Shown here: one piece after another, positions 33,301 through 45,740 of the stretch | Numbering within the stretch: position 1 is the first letter of the stretch | How the letters are laid out: every line of letters begins with the position of its first letter | Assembly: GCF_000182925.2 (NCBI RefSeq) | Contig: NC_026504.1 | Location: 248,001-312,000, forward strand | DNA length: 64,000 nt | Reading direction: 5' to 3' | Source of the DNA: Neurospora crassa OR74A | Taxonomy: Eukaryota > Ascomycota > Sordariomycetes > Sordariales > Sordariaceae | The notes under the pieces: generated by a model | Databases searched by the model: none | Seen by the model: the letters and a program-made list of their open reading frames with translations, nothing else | What the model was told of the DNA's origin: nothing | Made by a program: the position numbers and the translations under genes

Positions 33301-35821
33301 TTCCTGGGGTGTTTCGGTTGGCGTTTCCGCCGCCTGAGTTGTAGACTCTGGCTGGACTGGAGCTGTGGACTCTTCAGCGGGATTGGCAGTCTTCTTCTTT
33401 GCCTTGCGCTTCTTCTTGGGGGACTTGGGGCTGGTGGTAAGCTCATCGATGGGAGTCTGCTCCCCTGGTGTGTGTCCCTCACTCACTGATTGAACGGGAG
33501 TCTGCGGTCGCTCCTTCATGCTCTTGAGCACTCGCTTAGCCTGGTCGAACGCTGCCATCTGAGACTTTGGTGTCTCAGAATCGTGAGGCCCCTGATGTGC
33601 CTGATCAGACTCTCGTGTAAGCTCGTCTTCAAACGCAGTGTTCTTTATCGCAGCCTCAGGCAAATCAACTCCTCCGGAAATGATCTCAACAGGTGCCGCC
33701 AGAACTCCCGTACTACCCGATTGCCCCTTATTTCCCTCTGAAGTGGAAAATGTCAATGGCTTGTTCCATTCCTTGCCTTCATCATAAGACGGTGTCCAGT
33801 TCCAAATACCTTTTGCAGGTTTGTCCTTGGATGCCTCAAGCGAGAGAGGCTCGGGTGACGCAATGTCTCGGGCGGGGATCTCGGAGGGGTTTGCGTCCGA
33901 AGAGGCGACGGACATGACGGGCGAGAGAGTTGCCGATGCTCGCTTCTTGGCTTCGGCCAACTTGGCCTTCCTTTTGAGGTTCTTCTTGCGGCTCTTGCTG
34001 GGGCTGCTGGGGCTGGCGGTTACGGAGGCAGGGGAATCTTCGGCGAAGGACTCAGAGTTGAGACCGTTCTGGGGGGTACGAAGGCCTTCTGGGGGTGTCT
34101 GCACGCTCTCCCGTGGTTGGGGAGTGACTGGACGTTCGAGCTCCTTTTGCGCGGAGGTGTAGACGAGGCCCTCCATGGGTGTTCGCAAGGTCTCCATGGG
34201 TGTGCTGAATGCTTCCTCCTCTTTCGTTTCTACCTCGGGCTCCTTGATCTCAGGTTCGTTATGCTCAAGCTGCGACTCCAACTCGTTGTGTTCTGTTTCC
34301 TGCTTCTGTGCGATCTCCGGCTCGCTGTGCTCGATGTGCTCAACATGTGGCTGCTCGTGCTCTTGTTTTCCCTCCGCCTTGTCTTCCGAAATATCATCAT
34401 CAACAACCGCATCCAGTGGAATCATGGCTGGCTCTTCTACCTCCGGCTCCGGCTCCAGTATCGATTCCCTGTCCGGCTCGTGGTGCGAATCCCGCTCAAT
34501 GGAGAAATCGGGAGAGAATTTGGGAGAGAGTTCTGCAGCTCCGTCGGTAGGCAGTTCATTGTATTCAGCTGGCTGCAACCCAAGCGCGGCTTCCAACGAA
34601 GGAGAAGTGGCAGGGGACACCCACTGGTCCGCTTCGAGCTCCTTGACTTGGTCTTGCTCGTGGAACTCGTGTCGGGGAGACTCAGGTCGAGGAGGAGGGG
34701 TGACTGGTCGGTAGATGGTGTGCTCGTGTTGCTGGACGGGAGTAGCAGTGGCAGGGGCAGTAGAGTTGTCGTTGAAGTCGACGTGCTTTGTCTCGGAGGC
34801 AATGGAGAATGTCTCCTTTGTGATTTCGACTTCGGCTGGCTGGGGAAGGGGTTCTTCGAAGCCGAGACTTTCGACTTGTGTTGTTGCTGCTGTCGCAAAG
34901 TCGTCTGCTGGCTCGTTGGTCTCGCGTTTCTTGGTGGAGTTCATCTCTTCATAAACCTCCAACAAGCCCCTCATGAACTTCCTAGCCAAAGCCATCCCCT
35001 GTGGCGTTTCCTGTTGTCCCTGTGTTTCATCCTCCTCCTGAGCCCTCAACACCCTTCCAGGGTCTTGAAATGCCTTTCTCGCCCAGCCCTTGACGAATTC
35101 GTCCAGCCATTTATCCTCGCTGTCAGTCGGTTGTTGTTCCAAAACCCCAATAACAGTAAAAGCATCCAATCGGCCTCCCAACTCGAGCATCTCCTTTTTG
35201 GTTAATTGCTCCAACCCGCGGAGTTCATACTTTTTCGCTGCTCCATATACCTCTACTGCCGTCCGAAAGCGGCTCACAGTCAGTAGGCGTTCCGGGATCA
35301 CCGGCCATCCAGTATACCGGAGGGTGTGATATTTGTCTGGTGAGTACAAATATTGGACCAGGACATGGCCGGCTTGGGGGGAAATGTCGGCAAAGTTGAT
35401 GACGTATCCCGAGGCACCGAGAGATAGAGGATTGGATGCAGGGTTGAGTTGCTGAGAGGAGAAGTAGGAGGCAGTCCTGGAAAGCGATCTAGGACCTTGG
35501 GAAGGACTCAAAGCGGGGGAGGTAATAGGGGAGGCGACGGAGTTGGTGATGCAGAGAAGAGCAAGGAGGGAGTGTTGTTCAAGAAAGGCGCGGTGAACAA
35601 GGAGAGGAGCGCCCGTTGAGAACTGGAGGGCTACAAGAGAGGTTGTGAAGGGTCTGGTTGGCATGGGAGTTAGCATGATACTATGGTCTTGATGGACTGG
35701 AAAGGAGCAAAACATACGAAATCTCAAAGCCATCCTGACTGTCCTGCGTCATGCTGTTCGAAAACTTTCCAGAAGCCTTCAGGTCTTGCTGGTGACCCCG
35801 AGGGCGAACTGTGCTCGCCAT
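30355..35821 (-). CDS. large BTB/POZ-domain protein with long disordered tail
   Basis: Two exons on the minus strand: 35821-35718 and 35653-30355, with a 64-base intron (35717-35654). Splicing gives a 1,800-residue protein. A BTB-like fold occupies about residues 36-210: a strand pair near TGAPLLVHRAFLEQHS, a Ser/Pro insertion, then VINFADISPQAGHVLVQYLY and the helical GAAKKYELRGLEQLTKKEM. BTB domains mediate dimerisation and often recruit Cullin-3 ligases or nuclear partners. Nothing after residue about 250 resembles a second domain. The tail is rich in Pro, Glu, Gln, Ser, Thr and Lys, with several Ser-Pro-Lys-Lys-type basic patches that could be nuclear localisation signals and many possible Ser/Thr-Pro phosphosites. 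Short tryptophan-containing motifs with flanking basic residues recur through the tail and at the C-terminus (…SWSLWGMSGRSK…). The start at 35821 was chosen because it splices cleanly into the BTB fold. Function is unknown. Confidence 0.75.
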
Positions 35822-38800
35822 GCTGATGGGGAAACGGGGTATCTGATTTCCGGTAAAAGTGTTGGCCAGCAAAGTGGCAGAAGAGGACTAGCTCCTCAAG
35901 ATGAAGAAAAAAAGATGCAGTAGGGTTTGGTACCCAGCAAAAAGGGAACAGGCCTTGGTGATGCTGGAGGTGGGGGCTGAAGAAGAAAAGAAAGCCAGAC
36001 GGAAAGCGAGGAGATGGGGAGCGAGGCTCGTCTCGAGTTTTATCGACCACTCCTCTACATGATACTCTTTTCCAGTCATCTTCCTCGATGTTTGCGCCGA
36101 AGTTGATGGCCAGCCGCATGCACTGCGCTGTCTCCAGTCCGAATCACACCAAATGATAACCAGTCAACCCACGGGATCGGTTCTTCGGAAACATGGCATG
36201 CCATCCCTGACAGCTCCGATATGGACGGGACGCACTGCGTCGATACCCAACAATGCCGCGCTTGCGTCGTCGCGCGTTTTGGTCGGTTGACGCCCTACCC
36301 AGACCGGGATCCAAGCCAAACAAGGCGTCGGAATGCCGTGATGCCTCGATATCCCCTCCGACCTGGGCGGCCAGTCAGCCCCAAGTGGGATGATTCGACT
36401 GCGGGGTGCCAACACAACGTCAACAAGCAGGGTGCCGCATCCACCAATCAGACCGTGCCGACGCCCAATGCCGCACGACGCAGCTTCATTGGCGTGCAGT
36501 AGACTACGGCGAGTACGGAGACTACGTGCAGTGTTTCCCCGCGCCAGCCCGTGATCGTCAGCATTGTCGTCTACCAGCAGCCGGGCTAATGCATGCTCTT
36601 AATCGCTTGCTGCTCATGATCTCAACAATGTTTGGCGTTGTGATGTCAGGTGAGAAAGCCGACGGGCCTATTTTTGTTGGATTGTCTCTCACATGGGGTC
36701 CACGGAGATCCATCCAAGGTGCATATTGAGCGTTCGGTTCGGGTGCTTGTCCCTGCTCTGCACGTTATCTTCCACTTTGGAGTTTCGCAAAGCATGATCA
36801 AGATACTCGTGGGAATCAGGGTCTCGGAAGCGCCCTATGCGGAACCAGTGAACTCTCGATAGCGTGTAAACAAACCAGAGTTTGGTTATCTCTGATCTGC
36901 AAATACCGCAAACACATGATTTGGAGGGATCCATAGCTCGCCCATGAGGAGGGATTTCTCCTCATTTTGTCAGCCATCGTCATCGGACAGTGCAACGGTC
37001 GATCCCGACAAGGGTCAGAGATCTCCCGTCGCCAGCGATCTTGTCAATACGGTCTTCATCCCTGTTTGAAGAGATGTTTCGATGTTGTTTTTGTGGACAT
37101 GACACGATATGGGTTCGGTAAATGCTCATTGAGGTCTTTGCGGTCGAGACCTTGTTGAAACCAACGGCTGTCGAGGAAAGGAATGCATGCCTGTAAGTTG
37201 GCTCCTCGTGGTCATGCTTATCTGGTTGGTGGTCTCTCGTTCATGGTGTCTTGGGAGCACTGCGATGGCTTCCGCTTTCGAGTGTCTGCTAGCGTTCGGG
37301 GTGTTTCTTGGTGTCGCACTCTTCAACATCTGTAATCCCTCCTGGGGATCGCATCAGAAGTGTCCGCCAACAGAGGTAAGACGAAGAATGTGCGCCGTCG
37401 CAGTTTCCTTCTTTTTTGGTGTTTTTTTTCGTGAAGGAAATTCGGACAGGATGAGGTGGGTGATGTTTGGAGGGTTTTCGAGGAGAGTTTGAACCGTGGA
37501 GCTGATTCCTTGATCAACTTGATCGGACTCGATGGGCTGCTACCAATGGAAAAGAACTCGTCAACTCGGTATCGGGGGTGTTTATCGTGGTAGTCGGTCG
37601 GATGAGCCGTGGGCGTGGGTCGTTTATTGTCATCGGCTTTTTTTTCCTCTTTTTTTTTTCTTTCTTTGCGTGTGATGTGCCCTCGGGCGTAGTTGGGTGT
37701 ATTTGGTGTTCTGGGACATCATATCTGATTCTTCTCCCTCTCCAATGCGAAGTCAACCTGGAAGCGTCCGAGTGGCCTGTGCAGTCGGACCCAACCCAAG
37801 TACCTACCTTGGTCCCTCCTGGTCCGCATGCAAAATTGGTGCAGTGATACACCCCGCTCGCAACACAGAGAAGAAGAGGAGGAAGGAACGACACTCGGCA
37901 CATCCACGGCATATCCTCTCCATACTGCCTCCTGCCAAATGACAAAAAGACTGTCATTTCTTCACGAAGCTCAGAAGGCACTTCCCCCCCTCCATCCTGG
38001 TACGAGAAGAAAATAGTCTTTTCTTAGGATACGCCAAAAGAGAAAAACCCGACCCAGGAACCGAACTGAGGACCTGGACGAGTGGATTAGCCTCGAACAA
38101 CACCGGCATCACTTGTGACTCGAACAGCAACCGGCTGAGTCATTCGCATATAAGGGCCATTTCTGTTAAACTCGGTCATTTCTTGAGTATCCATAAGTTG
38201 GTTCCTTCCTCGTGGTGGAAGTTGCGAGACGCCGACCCATTTCCTTTCAGGTCGTACCTGCCTTCGGAGCGGGCCGCCTTTCGAACCATCACCCACTGAC
38301 TGCAATGCGCAGGTACGGCCACAGTAGCACCTGCATCCCACCACCCGCAGTTCCATCTTGCTCGCCCCGCTTGGTGTTTTGGACTTGGCGAAGGCCCGAA
38401 CTTGGTACAACAACCGTCATCGAAAATCGCAACTCTCAACGAAGCCACCCCGCCTCCCTCAACCTCAACATTTCTGCTCACAGAGCTTGATAAGAAGTGA
38501 TATGATGTGACGTTCCCATCGTCCAGGTGTCTTGACTCGCTTCTTGTCAGCCGAGCCGTCCAAGATCAGTTCGGCCAATCCTGGGAACCGGCAGCCGGGA
38601 TCCTGGACGAAGCAAAGCAAGTTGTATATGCCGACTTCCTTCTCCCACCCACAACCATCTTCTCTCCCCCATGTAGATATGTGAATTGATTGGTAGCATT
38701 CCTTCCCTCCCCTTCCCGACCCAACAATTCCCGCTCCTCCATGCCAAGGGGCTTGATGGTCGAATGCGCCATTGCTGGTAACCCTTCCGGAGAAGGTCGA

Positions 38801-40289
38801 GGCCCCTGCCCGCCGAGGAAAGGACCGAGGTTCCTGGAGAGAACTTAAGCCCGTTCAACCCAACCCGAGGGTGACTTGAGCAAGGGACCGTACAAGGAAA
38901 CGCACCAAGGTTGTCAATTCAGACAAGCAGCGCGGTCCATATCCGTATGACAGGATGTTAACAGTGTACGTGGCTAGACCCAAACGGCATTTCTTCGTTC
39001 GTTGCATTTCCCTGTTAACGAGATTACAGTGCGAAGCCGGGCAGATTTAAAACTACTGATTCTAGAAAGTAAGTAGGTATGCATATCCCAAGTGTGGAGT
39101 ACGGTAGATGGGAAATTCCATGTTGCCGTTCTCCCGACGTCACCTAACAATCAGTTCAGAAACTGCCAATGGAGTTGTCGCCCACTCTAAATAATGGCAT
39201 CCGAGCTATAGCTTGGCTAAGGTGGACGGACTTGACATCCGGTTCCTGATCCAGCTCCTCGTTCCGTCGTATGGATCCATCGATATATATGAAAGGATTA
39301 AACTTGGCGAGCCGAACAGATTTCGGCCAACAGGCGAGAAGCAGACAAGGGACAACCAGTGGAAGCGAATGCAAGACGACGCCAGAAATGGTTGCAGATG
39401 CCGGATTCCTCGTGGCCTCTGTCGGTTGAGAAAAGACCGGCGGGTCCATTGTTCGCATGATGCGATTCGTTGACAGCCCCCTCGAGTCGAAAGTACCTGC
39501 ATCGTTAGTGCCCAAGATATGCATGTTGGAAGGAGGAAAAGGAGGAATGAAAGAACATGATCGCCACAGTCTGGGAAAGACTTGGACTGGGGCGACTGCA
39601 ACACCGTTACATTCGGCTGCGTGTCAGTGGATCCAGAGCCTCTCGGGAACCTCTCCAGAACCCCCAGAGAATCTTTCCCCAGCCGCACGACCCCTGCCAG
39701 AAGCAGCGAGCCGAGGATACGAACAGACATCATGGAATTTTGCTTTCGGCATCCGTCGGTGTCTCGAAAAGTCAAACCTCTTTCGACAGTTCCACTCGGC
39801 AATAACTTCCCGGCCCGTACAACCACACTTGCCTCCTTCGACGCGGCACGACCCATGCCACGATAACACACACTCGCACTCTTTCGCTCTCGCTACTCGG
39901 AAAAGAACCACTCGACGGCGGCATATTGCCTCAACACCTGCTTTGGAGGGTATAGTCGAGTGCCATATACTCGGCGCGGCCGGATCCCGAGACTTGAACC
40001 AAGCAGCCGCAAAATGTTACCCTCGTCGACACAAGTGATGCGGGATGTATTCAACCTCTGGGAATGAGGTTCCACTGCCATCATGCCGTATCACCACCAA
40101 AAGCGGCATGGAATGCGACGCTAGAGCAGAGTGGATATGGTTAATTCATCGAGAGCCGGCGAGCACCACGGCCTCGGGATGTCAAGAGCGAAACGGCAAA
40201 GGAAGGAGGCGGGGGAAAAGTACTTATGGCGATAATCTCCCAGGCTGATTAGTAGTTCCCGTGTCTTTTTCAGATCAGTCATCTCCAAC
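35822..40289. other. intergenic region between divergent BTB and FAD-oxidase genes
   Basis: About 4.5 kb containing both promoters. I see no gene. The longest open frames (39206-39871 minus, 37514-37981 minus, 39457-40038 plus) overlap on opposite strands and carry no motif. A T-arm-like stretch near 38046-38070 on the minus strand does not make a tRNA. Confidence 0.5.
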
Positions 40290-42344
40290 ATGGCTGTCCC
40301 TTCGCTCCGCCGGGCCCTGCTTCTGGCAGCTGCCGCCGCCTTGCCTTTCTCCCAGCTTGTTGCTGGCCAGACTATCCAGACTGAGGATGGTGTTGTTTTG
40401 GGTGCGTCTTCCACGTCTCTGCCTTCTAGTGACTACCACTAACACAAAACAGAGGCCAACGAAAAGACCGTTGCCCCTGCCGGCAAACTCATCGCCGACT
40501 CAAACGCTCCCGAGGCCTTTGTCTTGACCGACGATGTCATCGCCAACCTTAGCGACCACAACCTCTCCAACATCACCCTCTTTGCTTTCCCCGAGGAAGA
40601 TGGCACCACCGAGGTTCAGAAGCGCACTCTTCTTGCCGGCTCCGGCTGCAAGACCGCACCGGGTGACCTTCTCTGGCCCAACCGTTCCACCTGGAAGGTC
40701 TTTGACCTCTTGACCGGCGGCGCTCTTATCGAGACCGTCCCTATTGGTGCCGTCTGCTACCCCAATTCGGGCGTCTACAACTCCGCCAAATGCCAGACCA
40801 TCATGGCCAACTGGACCTCGTCCGACCTGCACACCGGCGATCCCACGTCCATCATGTTCCCCATGTTCCAGGGCGAGACTTGCATGCCCCAGAACGGCAA
40901 CTCGTCCACCTGCACGCTCGGCGGATTCCCCGTTTATGCCGTCAAGGCCGTCAATGTCGCCCAAATCCAGCTCGCTATCAACTTTGCTAGAAACTTGAAC
41001 TTGAGATTGGTTGTCAAGAACACTGGCCATGATTTCCTCGGCAAGAGCACTGGTTACGGTGCCCTGTCAATCTGGACGCACAACCTCAAGAAGCTGGAGT
41101 ACATCAAGTCCATCAAGACTCCTTCCTACTCCGGCCCCGCCTTTACGATTGGCGCCGGTATCGAGGTTAAGGAGCTTTACGAGGCTGCAGATAAGCACGG
41201 CGTTACTGCCATCGGCGGCGACTGTCATACCGTCGGGGTTGCAGGAGGTTTCACCGCCGGCGGTGGTCACTCCCCCATGACCTCCATCGCCGGGCTTGGG
41301 TCTGACCAAGTCCTCTCCATCGATGTCGTCCTGCCCAACGGCCGCTTCGTCACCGCCGACGAAACCCACCACCCCGACCTCTTTTGGGCCCTCCGCGGCG
41401 GCGGCGGTGCCACCTTTGGCGTGGTAACCGGTATGACCGTCAAAGTGTGGCCCAAGACCAACGTCTCGGGCATGACCTTCACCGTCATGTCCGGCAACAA
41501 CTCTGCTCTTTCCAACGACGTCTTTTGGGAGGGCATGTACGCCTACTGGCGCCGCTTTCCAGAGTACGCCAAGGCCGGCACGCATGGGTACTCGATGGTC
41601 TTCCCGTCCCCTGTGACTGACGGGTTCACCTTCCTGATGAATCCCTTCTGGGCACCCGGGATGAAGCTAGCAGACTTGAAGACGCTCGTCCAACCTTTAC
41701 TCGACGAGTGGACCAAGATCGGATTCACCGCGGGCTTCGTCGGATCCCCCAAGTTCTTCGAGTACGATGACTACTACGATGCTTGGACCGCCAGCTATCC
41801 TCCCGAGGCGGTGAGTACTACCTCGGTCCGCACCGCCTCGCGCCTCTTCCCGGCCAAGAACTGGGAAGACGAGGAGACGCTCACGGGCATGATGAAGGCC
41901 GTGCGGTCTGTCGTTGAGGACGGGTCGGCTCTTGTTCAGTATAACATGCAGGCTAAAGCGCCCGCTGGGACTCCCGATTCGGCTGCCAACTCGCACTGGC
42001 GCGATACGGTGTGGTACGGTATTTTTGGCACTTCTTGGAATGCCAGCCTCAATGCGGCAGGTGTGGAGGCCATCAACAGGAAGATTACCGAGGATTGGAT
42101 GGGTAGACTTCGGGGTTATGGGCCTGGGGGGTATTTGAATGAGGGAGATGTGATGGAGCCGGAATTTGGGGAGGCGTATTTCGGAAGCAATTATGAGAGG
42201 TTGAGCCAGATTAAAAAGGCGGTTGATCCCACGGGACTGCTTTGGGCGCCGACGGCGGTTGGGTCGGAGGAGTGGGAGGTGCAGGGCCAGAAGAAGTGGT
42301 TGACGCTGCAGACGGGCAAGTTGTGTAAGAAGGCTGCTTTGTGA
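40290..42344 (+). CDS. secreted berberine-bridge-type FAD-linked oxidase
   Basis: Two exons (40290-40401 and 40453-42344) with a 51-base intron encode 667 residues. An N-terminal signal peptide is evident: Arg-Arg followed by an Ala/Leu-rich core, with a cut likely after VAG near residue 27. The protein has a PP-loop FAD-binding fold (roughly residues 190-370) and a C-terminal BBE segment. Two features predict bicovalent flavin attachment as in berberine bridge enzyme: His230 in KNTGHDF and Cys295 in GGDCHTVGVAGG. A glycine-rich GGGGATFGVVTGM loop follows. Many Asn-X-Ser/Thr sequons fit a secreted glycoprotein. The family oxidises sugars, alcohols, phenolics or alkaloid intermediates with O2, making H2O2. 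The substrate cannot be read from sequence, and no biosynthetic cluster surrounds the gene. The start was chosen for the signal peptide and in-frame splicing. Confidence 0.9.
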
Positions 42345-43877
42345 AACTAGGTAGATGGCCTGGGGGGTCATGATGACTGATGGGAATAAGCTGTCATGTT
42401 TGCATATTGGTGAAAGAATTAAAGGTATTTCTGATGGCATTTCCGTTAATAACATCTGGCAAGCGAGGTGTCGGTTCCTGTTCAGTGAGCTGTGGGGAAG
42501 GTGATTCCTTCTGCTCCCGTCCCCGGGCCGTATGTAGTGGGGTAGTGTAGGGTCCCCCCGCTACAGGGTGGTGGATTTAGATAATAGCGGGGTTCTTGAT
42601 GCCGGGCCATTGGTGGCATTGACACTAACAATTTACACTACGAGTCATTGATGTTCTTTGCGATAGGTCATCAGTCATTTCATAAAGGTAACCTACCTAA
42701 TGATATGAGTTCTTTCTTGCAACAAAAAATCCAAATGATGGTACAAGCCGGAATCTAGCATCACATATATAGACGAAAATACCAAAATGTCAAAGCATCT
42801 CGTAGGAGGGGGGCTGAATGTAGCCACCTACCTAATCTCCGTCGCCTTACTACAACGAACCCCGCGACTTGTTGAGGCACACTGTCCAAGTAAGTAGTTA
42901 GTTGTAGTGCAGTGTAGATAAGGTACCTCGGGCTATGGTAGGTAGCCTCGGCTTTTACCGCCCGGCGCTTGGCGCAAAAACTCTGAAAGGGGAAAAGGCC
43001 GGCCGACCAAATCGCGACCGTGCTTCTCCCGTCCCGACGTCACTTTGTCGAACGTGAGTGAGTGAGTGTGTGACTACCTAACAAGAGAAGACTGGATGCC
43101 CACCAATTATTGTTTAGGTATGTTTTTTTTTTCTTTTGGTTACCTATCTTCTCTACCTATTATACCTCATCTAACATTTCTTTCTTTTTTAAGCGAACAA
43201 CATCCTCCAAATGGAAAAATAAGAAAAGAAAACCTAGAGGTACATACATATAGCGGCGGGGGTGAGCGACATCGACATTTAAATACATACCTAAGGTAGG
43301 TAGCATCGGCATCATACCTCTACCGACCACGATCCAAACCTATGCAGTACCACAACATGAAAGTCGACCGTCGCGAATGACCTAAGCTCAGCATTTAAGC
43401 TATTCTTTGTCTCACCTCGACGAGGTTACGCAAAAAAGTCGTTCACATTCCGATTTGTCGTGAGTGTATGCCGACCACTGATTGATGGAATTGGATTGAT
43501 TCGGAGGATCACGGACGACGCCCTCTCGTCGATCATTTCATCATTGGACATTTGGCTGTACGCAGTCCGACGCCGCCCCAACAGCATAGGTCGACGCTTG
43601 ACGCTTGACGCTTGACGCTTGACGGGCAGAGGCACGGTTTGAATCACACCTGCAGGGTCCAGACGACGTCCGACGTCCCTTTTCCGTCTGATATATCTCA
43701 CATTGGCATCTCCATCACGACGACAATACCCTTCGTCTGATAGCATCACAACATCAACCGGACGAACACCGCCGTCAAAGCCATCAGCTCATTTACCGGC
43801 ATACCTAGGTAGAAATACCTCAAGTCCTTCCACTCACACCAACTCACCTAATCACCTACCCACCCCCGACCGGAGGA
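42345..43877. other. intergenic region between FAD oxidase and MFS transporter
   Basis: Carries the oxidase 3' untranslated region and the transporter promoter, including GATATATC at about 43689-43696. TACC motifs recur and a heptamer tandem lies at 43593-43620. No gene seen. Confidence 0.6.
43593..43620. repeat. (GACGCTT)4 heptamer tandem repeat
   Basis: Four perfect 7-base units in the region upstream of the MFS gene. Confidence 0.9.
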
Positions 43878-45740
43878 ATGGCCAAACCACCTCCAACCGG
43901 GCCTCCCGCCCCCGGATCCACGGGATTCACCACCCGCCTCCGCTCCTACTTCCGTCCCGGCACCACCTCCAACCCCCTCGAGCGCCGCCTCCTCCTCAAA
44001 ATCGACTTCTTCATCCTCACCTTCTGCTGCCTCTCCTACTTCCTCAACTACCTCGACCGCACCGCCCTCTCCAACGCCTACGTCTCGGGCATGAAAGAAT
44101 CCCTTTCCTTTCGTGGCAACCAACTCAACCAAATCAACACGTGCTTCACCATCGGCTACGTCCTCGGCCAAATCCCCTCCAACTTATCTCTCCACTACAT
44201 TGCCCCGCGCATCTTTTTTCCCGGGATGATGGTCCTCTGGGCCGGTCTGACCATGGTCACTGCCGCCGCTCGACACCCCGGCGACATAATGGCCATTCGC
44301 TTTTTCCAGGGGATTGCCGAGTCCACGACCTTTGTCGGCACGCATTATATCCTCGGAAGCTGGTACACGGAGCAAGAGCTGGGGAAGCGATCCGGGGTGT
44401 TTACTGCGAGTGGACTGGCAGGGACGATGATTGGTGGGTTTGTGCAGAGTGGGATTCATGGGAGTATGGATGGCCTGAGGGGGTTGAGTGGGTGGCGGTG
44501 GTTGTTCGTTATTGATGGGATCATCACGTTGCCTGTGGCGATATATGGGTTTTGTCTGTTTCCCGATACGCCCAAGACGACGAGGGCGCCGTACTTGAGT
44601 GTGCAGGAACGGGAGTTGGCGATACGCAGGATGGAGAAGAAGAGGCAGGGTGAGCCAGCGGAGATGGGCAGGTCGTCGTCGGGGGATACGCTTGTTGTCG
44701 AGGCTGAAACATCTGTCTCGAAACCCGACATCCAACCACGTCCCGAACCAGAACCAAAGCCATCACCTTCTTCTGCTACAGATCACCATCTAACAACCCA
44801 CCCCTCCTCCACCACATCCACATCCACATCCAACAATCCCCAAGAAACAACAGCACACGCCGCGGCAAAAACCGAATCCTCTCTCACAAAAACCCACCCT
44901 TTTTCCCTCCCCTTCCTCCGCTCCCTTTTTTCCTCCTATCACTGCCCCTCCTTCATCTTCCTCTGGATCCTCGCCGGCGAAACCGAGTCCTTTTCCTCCA
45001 ACGCCCTCTTATCTCTCTACTTGAAATCCCACCCGTCCAATTCTTCCTCCCCTTCCCCCTCTTCTTCCCCTTCAGTTCCCAACAATCCAGCTCCCACAGC
45101 CCCGCGATACACTGTGTCGCAGTTAAACACCTACCCAACAGGCGTCCCAGCCGTCGGGATCCTCTCCACCCTCTTCTTCGCCTTCATCACCGACCTCTAC
45201 CCCAATCATCGGTCAATAGTAGGCTACTTCATCGGCATCATCGGGGTCCTTACCCCTTCTTTGATTCTTGCCGCAGAACATGGACACTTTGGAGTAGATC
45301 CAGCTGGAAACAAAGCGACGGCCGTGGTGATGGGCATGTACTACCTGTCTGGATCGGTCTACGCCTGCCAAGCGACCTTTTTCGCATGGGCGAACGACGC
45401 GATGACGAGGGATGGAAAGGAGGCCGTGTTCAGAGGGGTGGTGCTGGCGGGGATGAATATGGGGAATAACGCTGTGAATGCGTGGTGGAGCATAGTGTTT
45501 TATGGGGCGGACATGGCGCCGTGGTTTGAGAGGGGGATGTGGGCTATGATTGGGACGAGTGTTGGGCTGGCGGTTTGGACGGGGTTCCTGTCGTATATGG
45601 AGAGGAGGTCGAGGAGGAGGAGGAGGAGGAGGGAGCGGGAGGAGGTGAAAGAGAGGGAAGGGGCGAGGAGGATGCAAGGGGGAGATTCTGCGGATGGGCC
45701 GTTGGCGAGGGACGAGAAGGGAAAGGGGGTTAATGTGTAA
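43878..45740 (+). CDS. MFS transporter, allantoate/pantothenate permease (ACS) family
   Basis: A single exon encodes a 620-residue plasma-membrane-type transporter with about twelve transmembrane segments in two halves of six. The first helix begins near residue 38 after a Pro-rich cytosolic N-terminus. It carries the family signature YLDRTALSNAYVSGMK directly after TM1. TM2-TM3 with the APRIFFPGM loop, RFFQGIAES in TM4 and the SGWRWLFVIDGIITLP turn at TM6 are all typical of the Dal5/Liz1/Fen2 group of anion:cation symporters. Members move allantoate, pantothenate, nicotinate, biotin precursors or similar carboxylates with protons. The central cytosolic loop between TM6 and TM7 is unusually long and Ser/Thr/Pro-rich (about residues 255-345). 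A Ser/Pro insertion also lies in an external loop of the second half (about residues 390-415). The C-terminal tail is strongly Arg/Glu-charged. Substrate is not predictable. Confidence 0.9.
   Translation: MAKPPPTGPPAPGSTGFTTRLRSYFRPGTTSNPLERRLLLKIDFFILTFCCLSYFLNYLDRTALSNAYVSGMKESLSFRGNQLNQINTCFTIGYVLGQIPSNLSLHYIAPRIFFPGMMVLWAGLTMVTAAARHPGDIMAIRFFQGIAESTTFVGTHYILGSWYTEQELGKRSGVFTASGLAGTMIGGFVQSGIHGSMDGLRGLSGWRWLFVIDGIITLPVAIYGFCLFPDTPKTTRAPYLSVQERELAIRRMEKKRQGEPAEMGRSSSGDTLVVEAETSVSKPDIQPRPEPEPKPSPSSATDHHLTTHPSSTTSTSTSNNPQETTAHAAAKTESSLTKTHPFSLPFLRSLFSSYHCPSFIFLWILAGETESFSSNALLSLYLKSHPSNSSSPSPSSSPSVPNNPAPTAPRYTVSQLNTYPTGVPAVGILSTLFFAFITDLYPNHRSIVGYFIGIIGVLTPSLILAAEHGHFGVDPAGNKATAVVMGMYYLSGSVYACQATFFAWANDAMTRDGKEAVFRGVVLAGMNMGNNAVNAWWSIVFYGADMAPWFERGMWAMIGTSVGLAVWTGFLSYMERRSRRRRRRREREEVKEREGARRMQGGDSADGPLARDEKGKGVNV

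Noticed and set aside
30698-35205. Long plus-strand open frames opposite the BTB gene (up to 362 codons)
   Set aside because: They mirror the low-complexity coding strand, have no domain, and the minus strand carries the continuous 1,800-codon gene.
38041-38110. tRNA-like T arm on the minus strand
   Set aside because: The T stem pairs only with an eight-base loop, no acceptor stem closes and no A box is found upstream.
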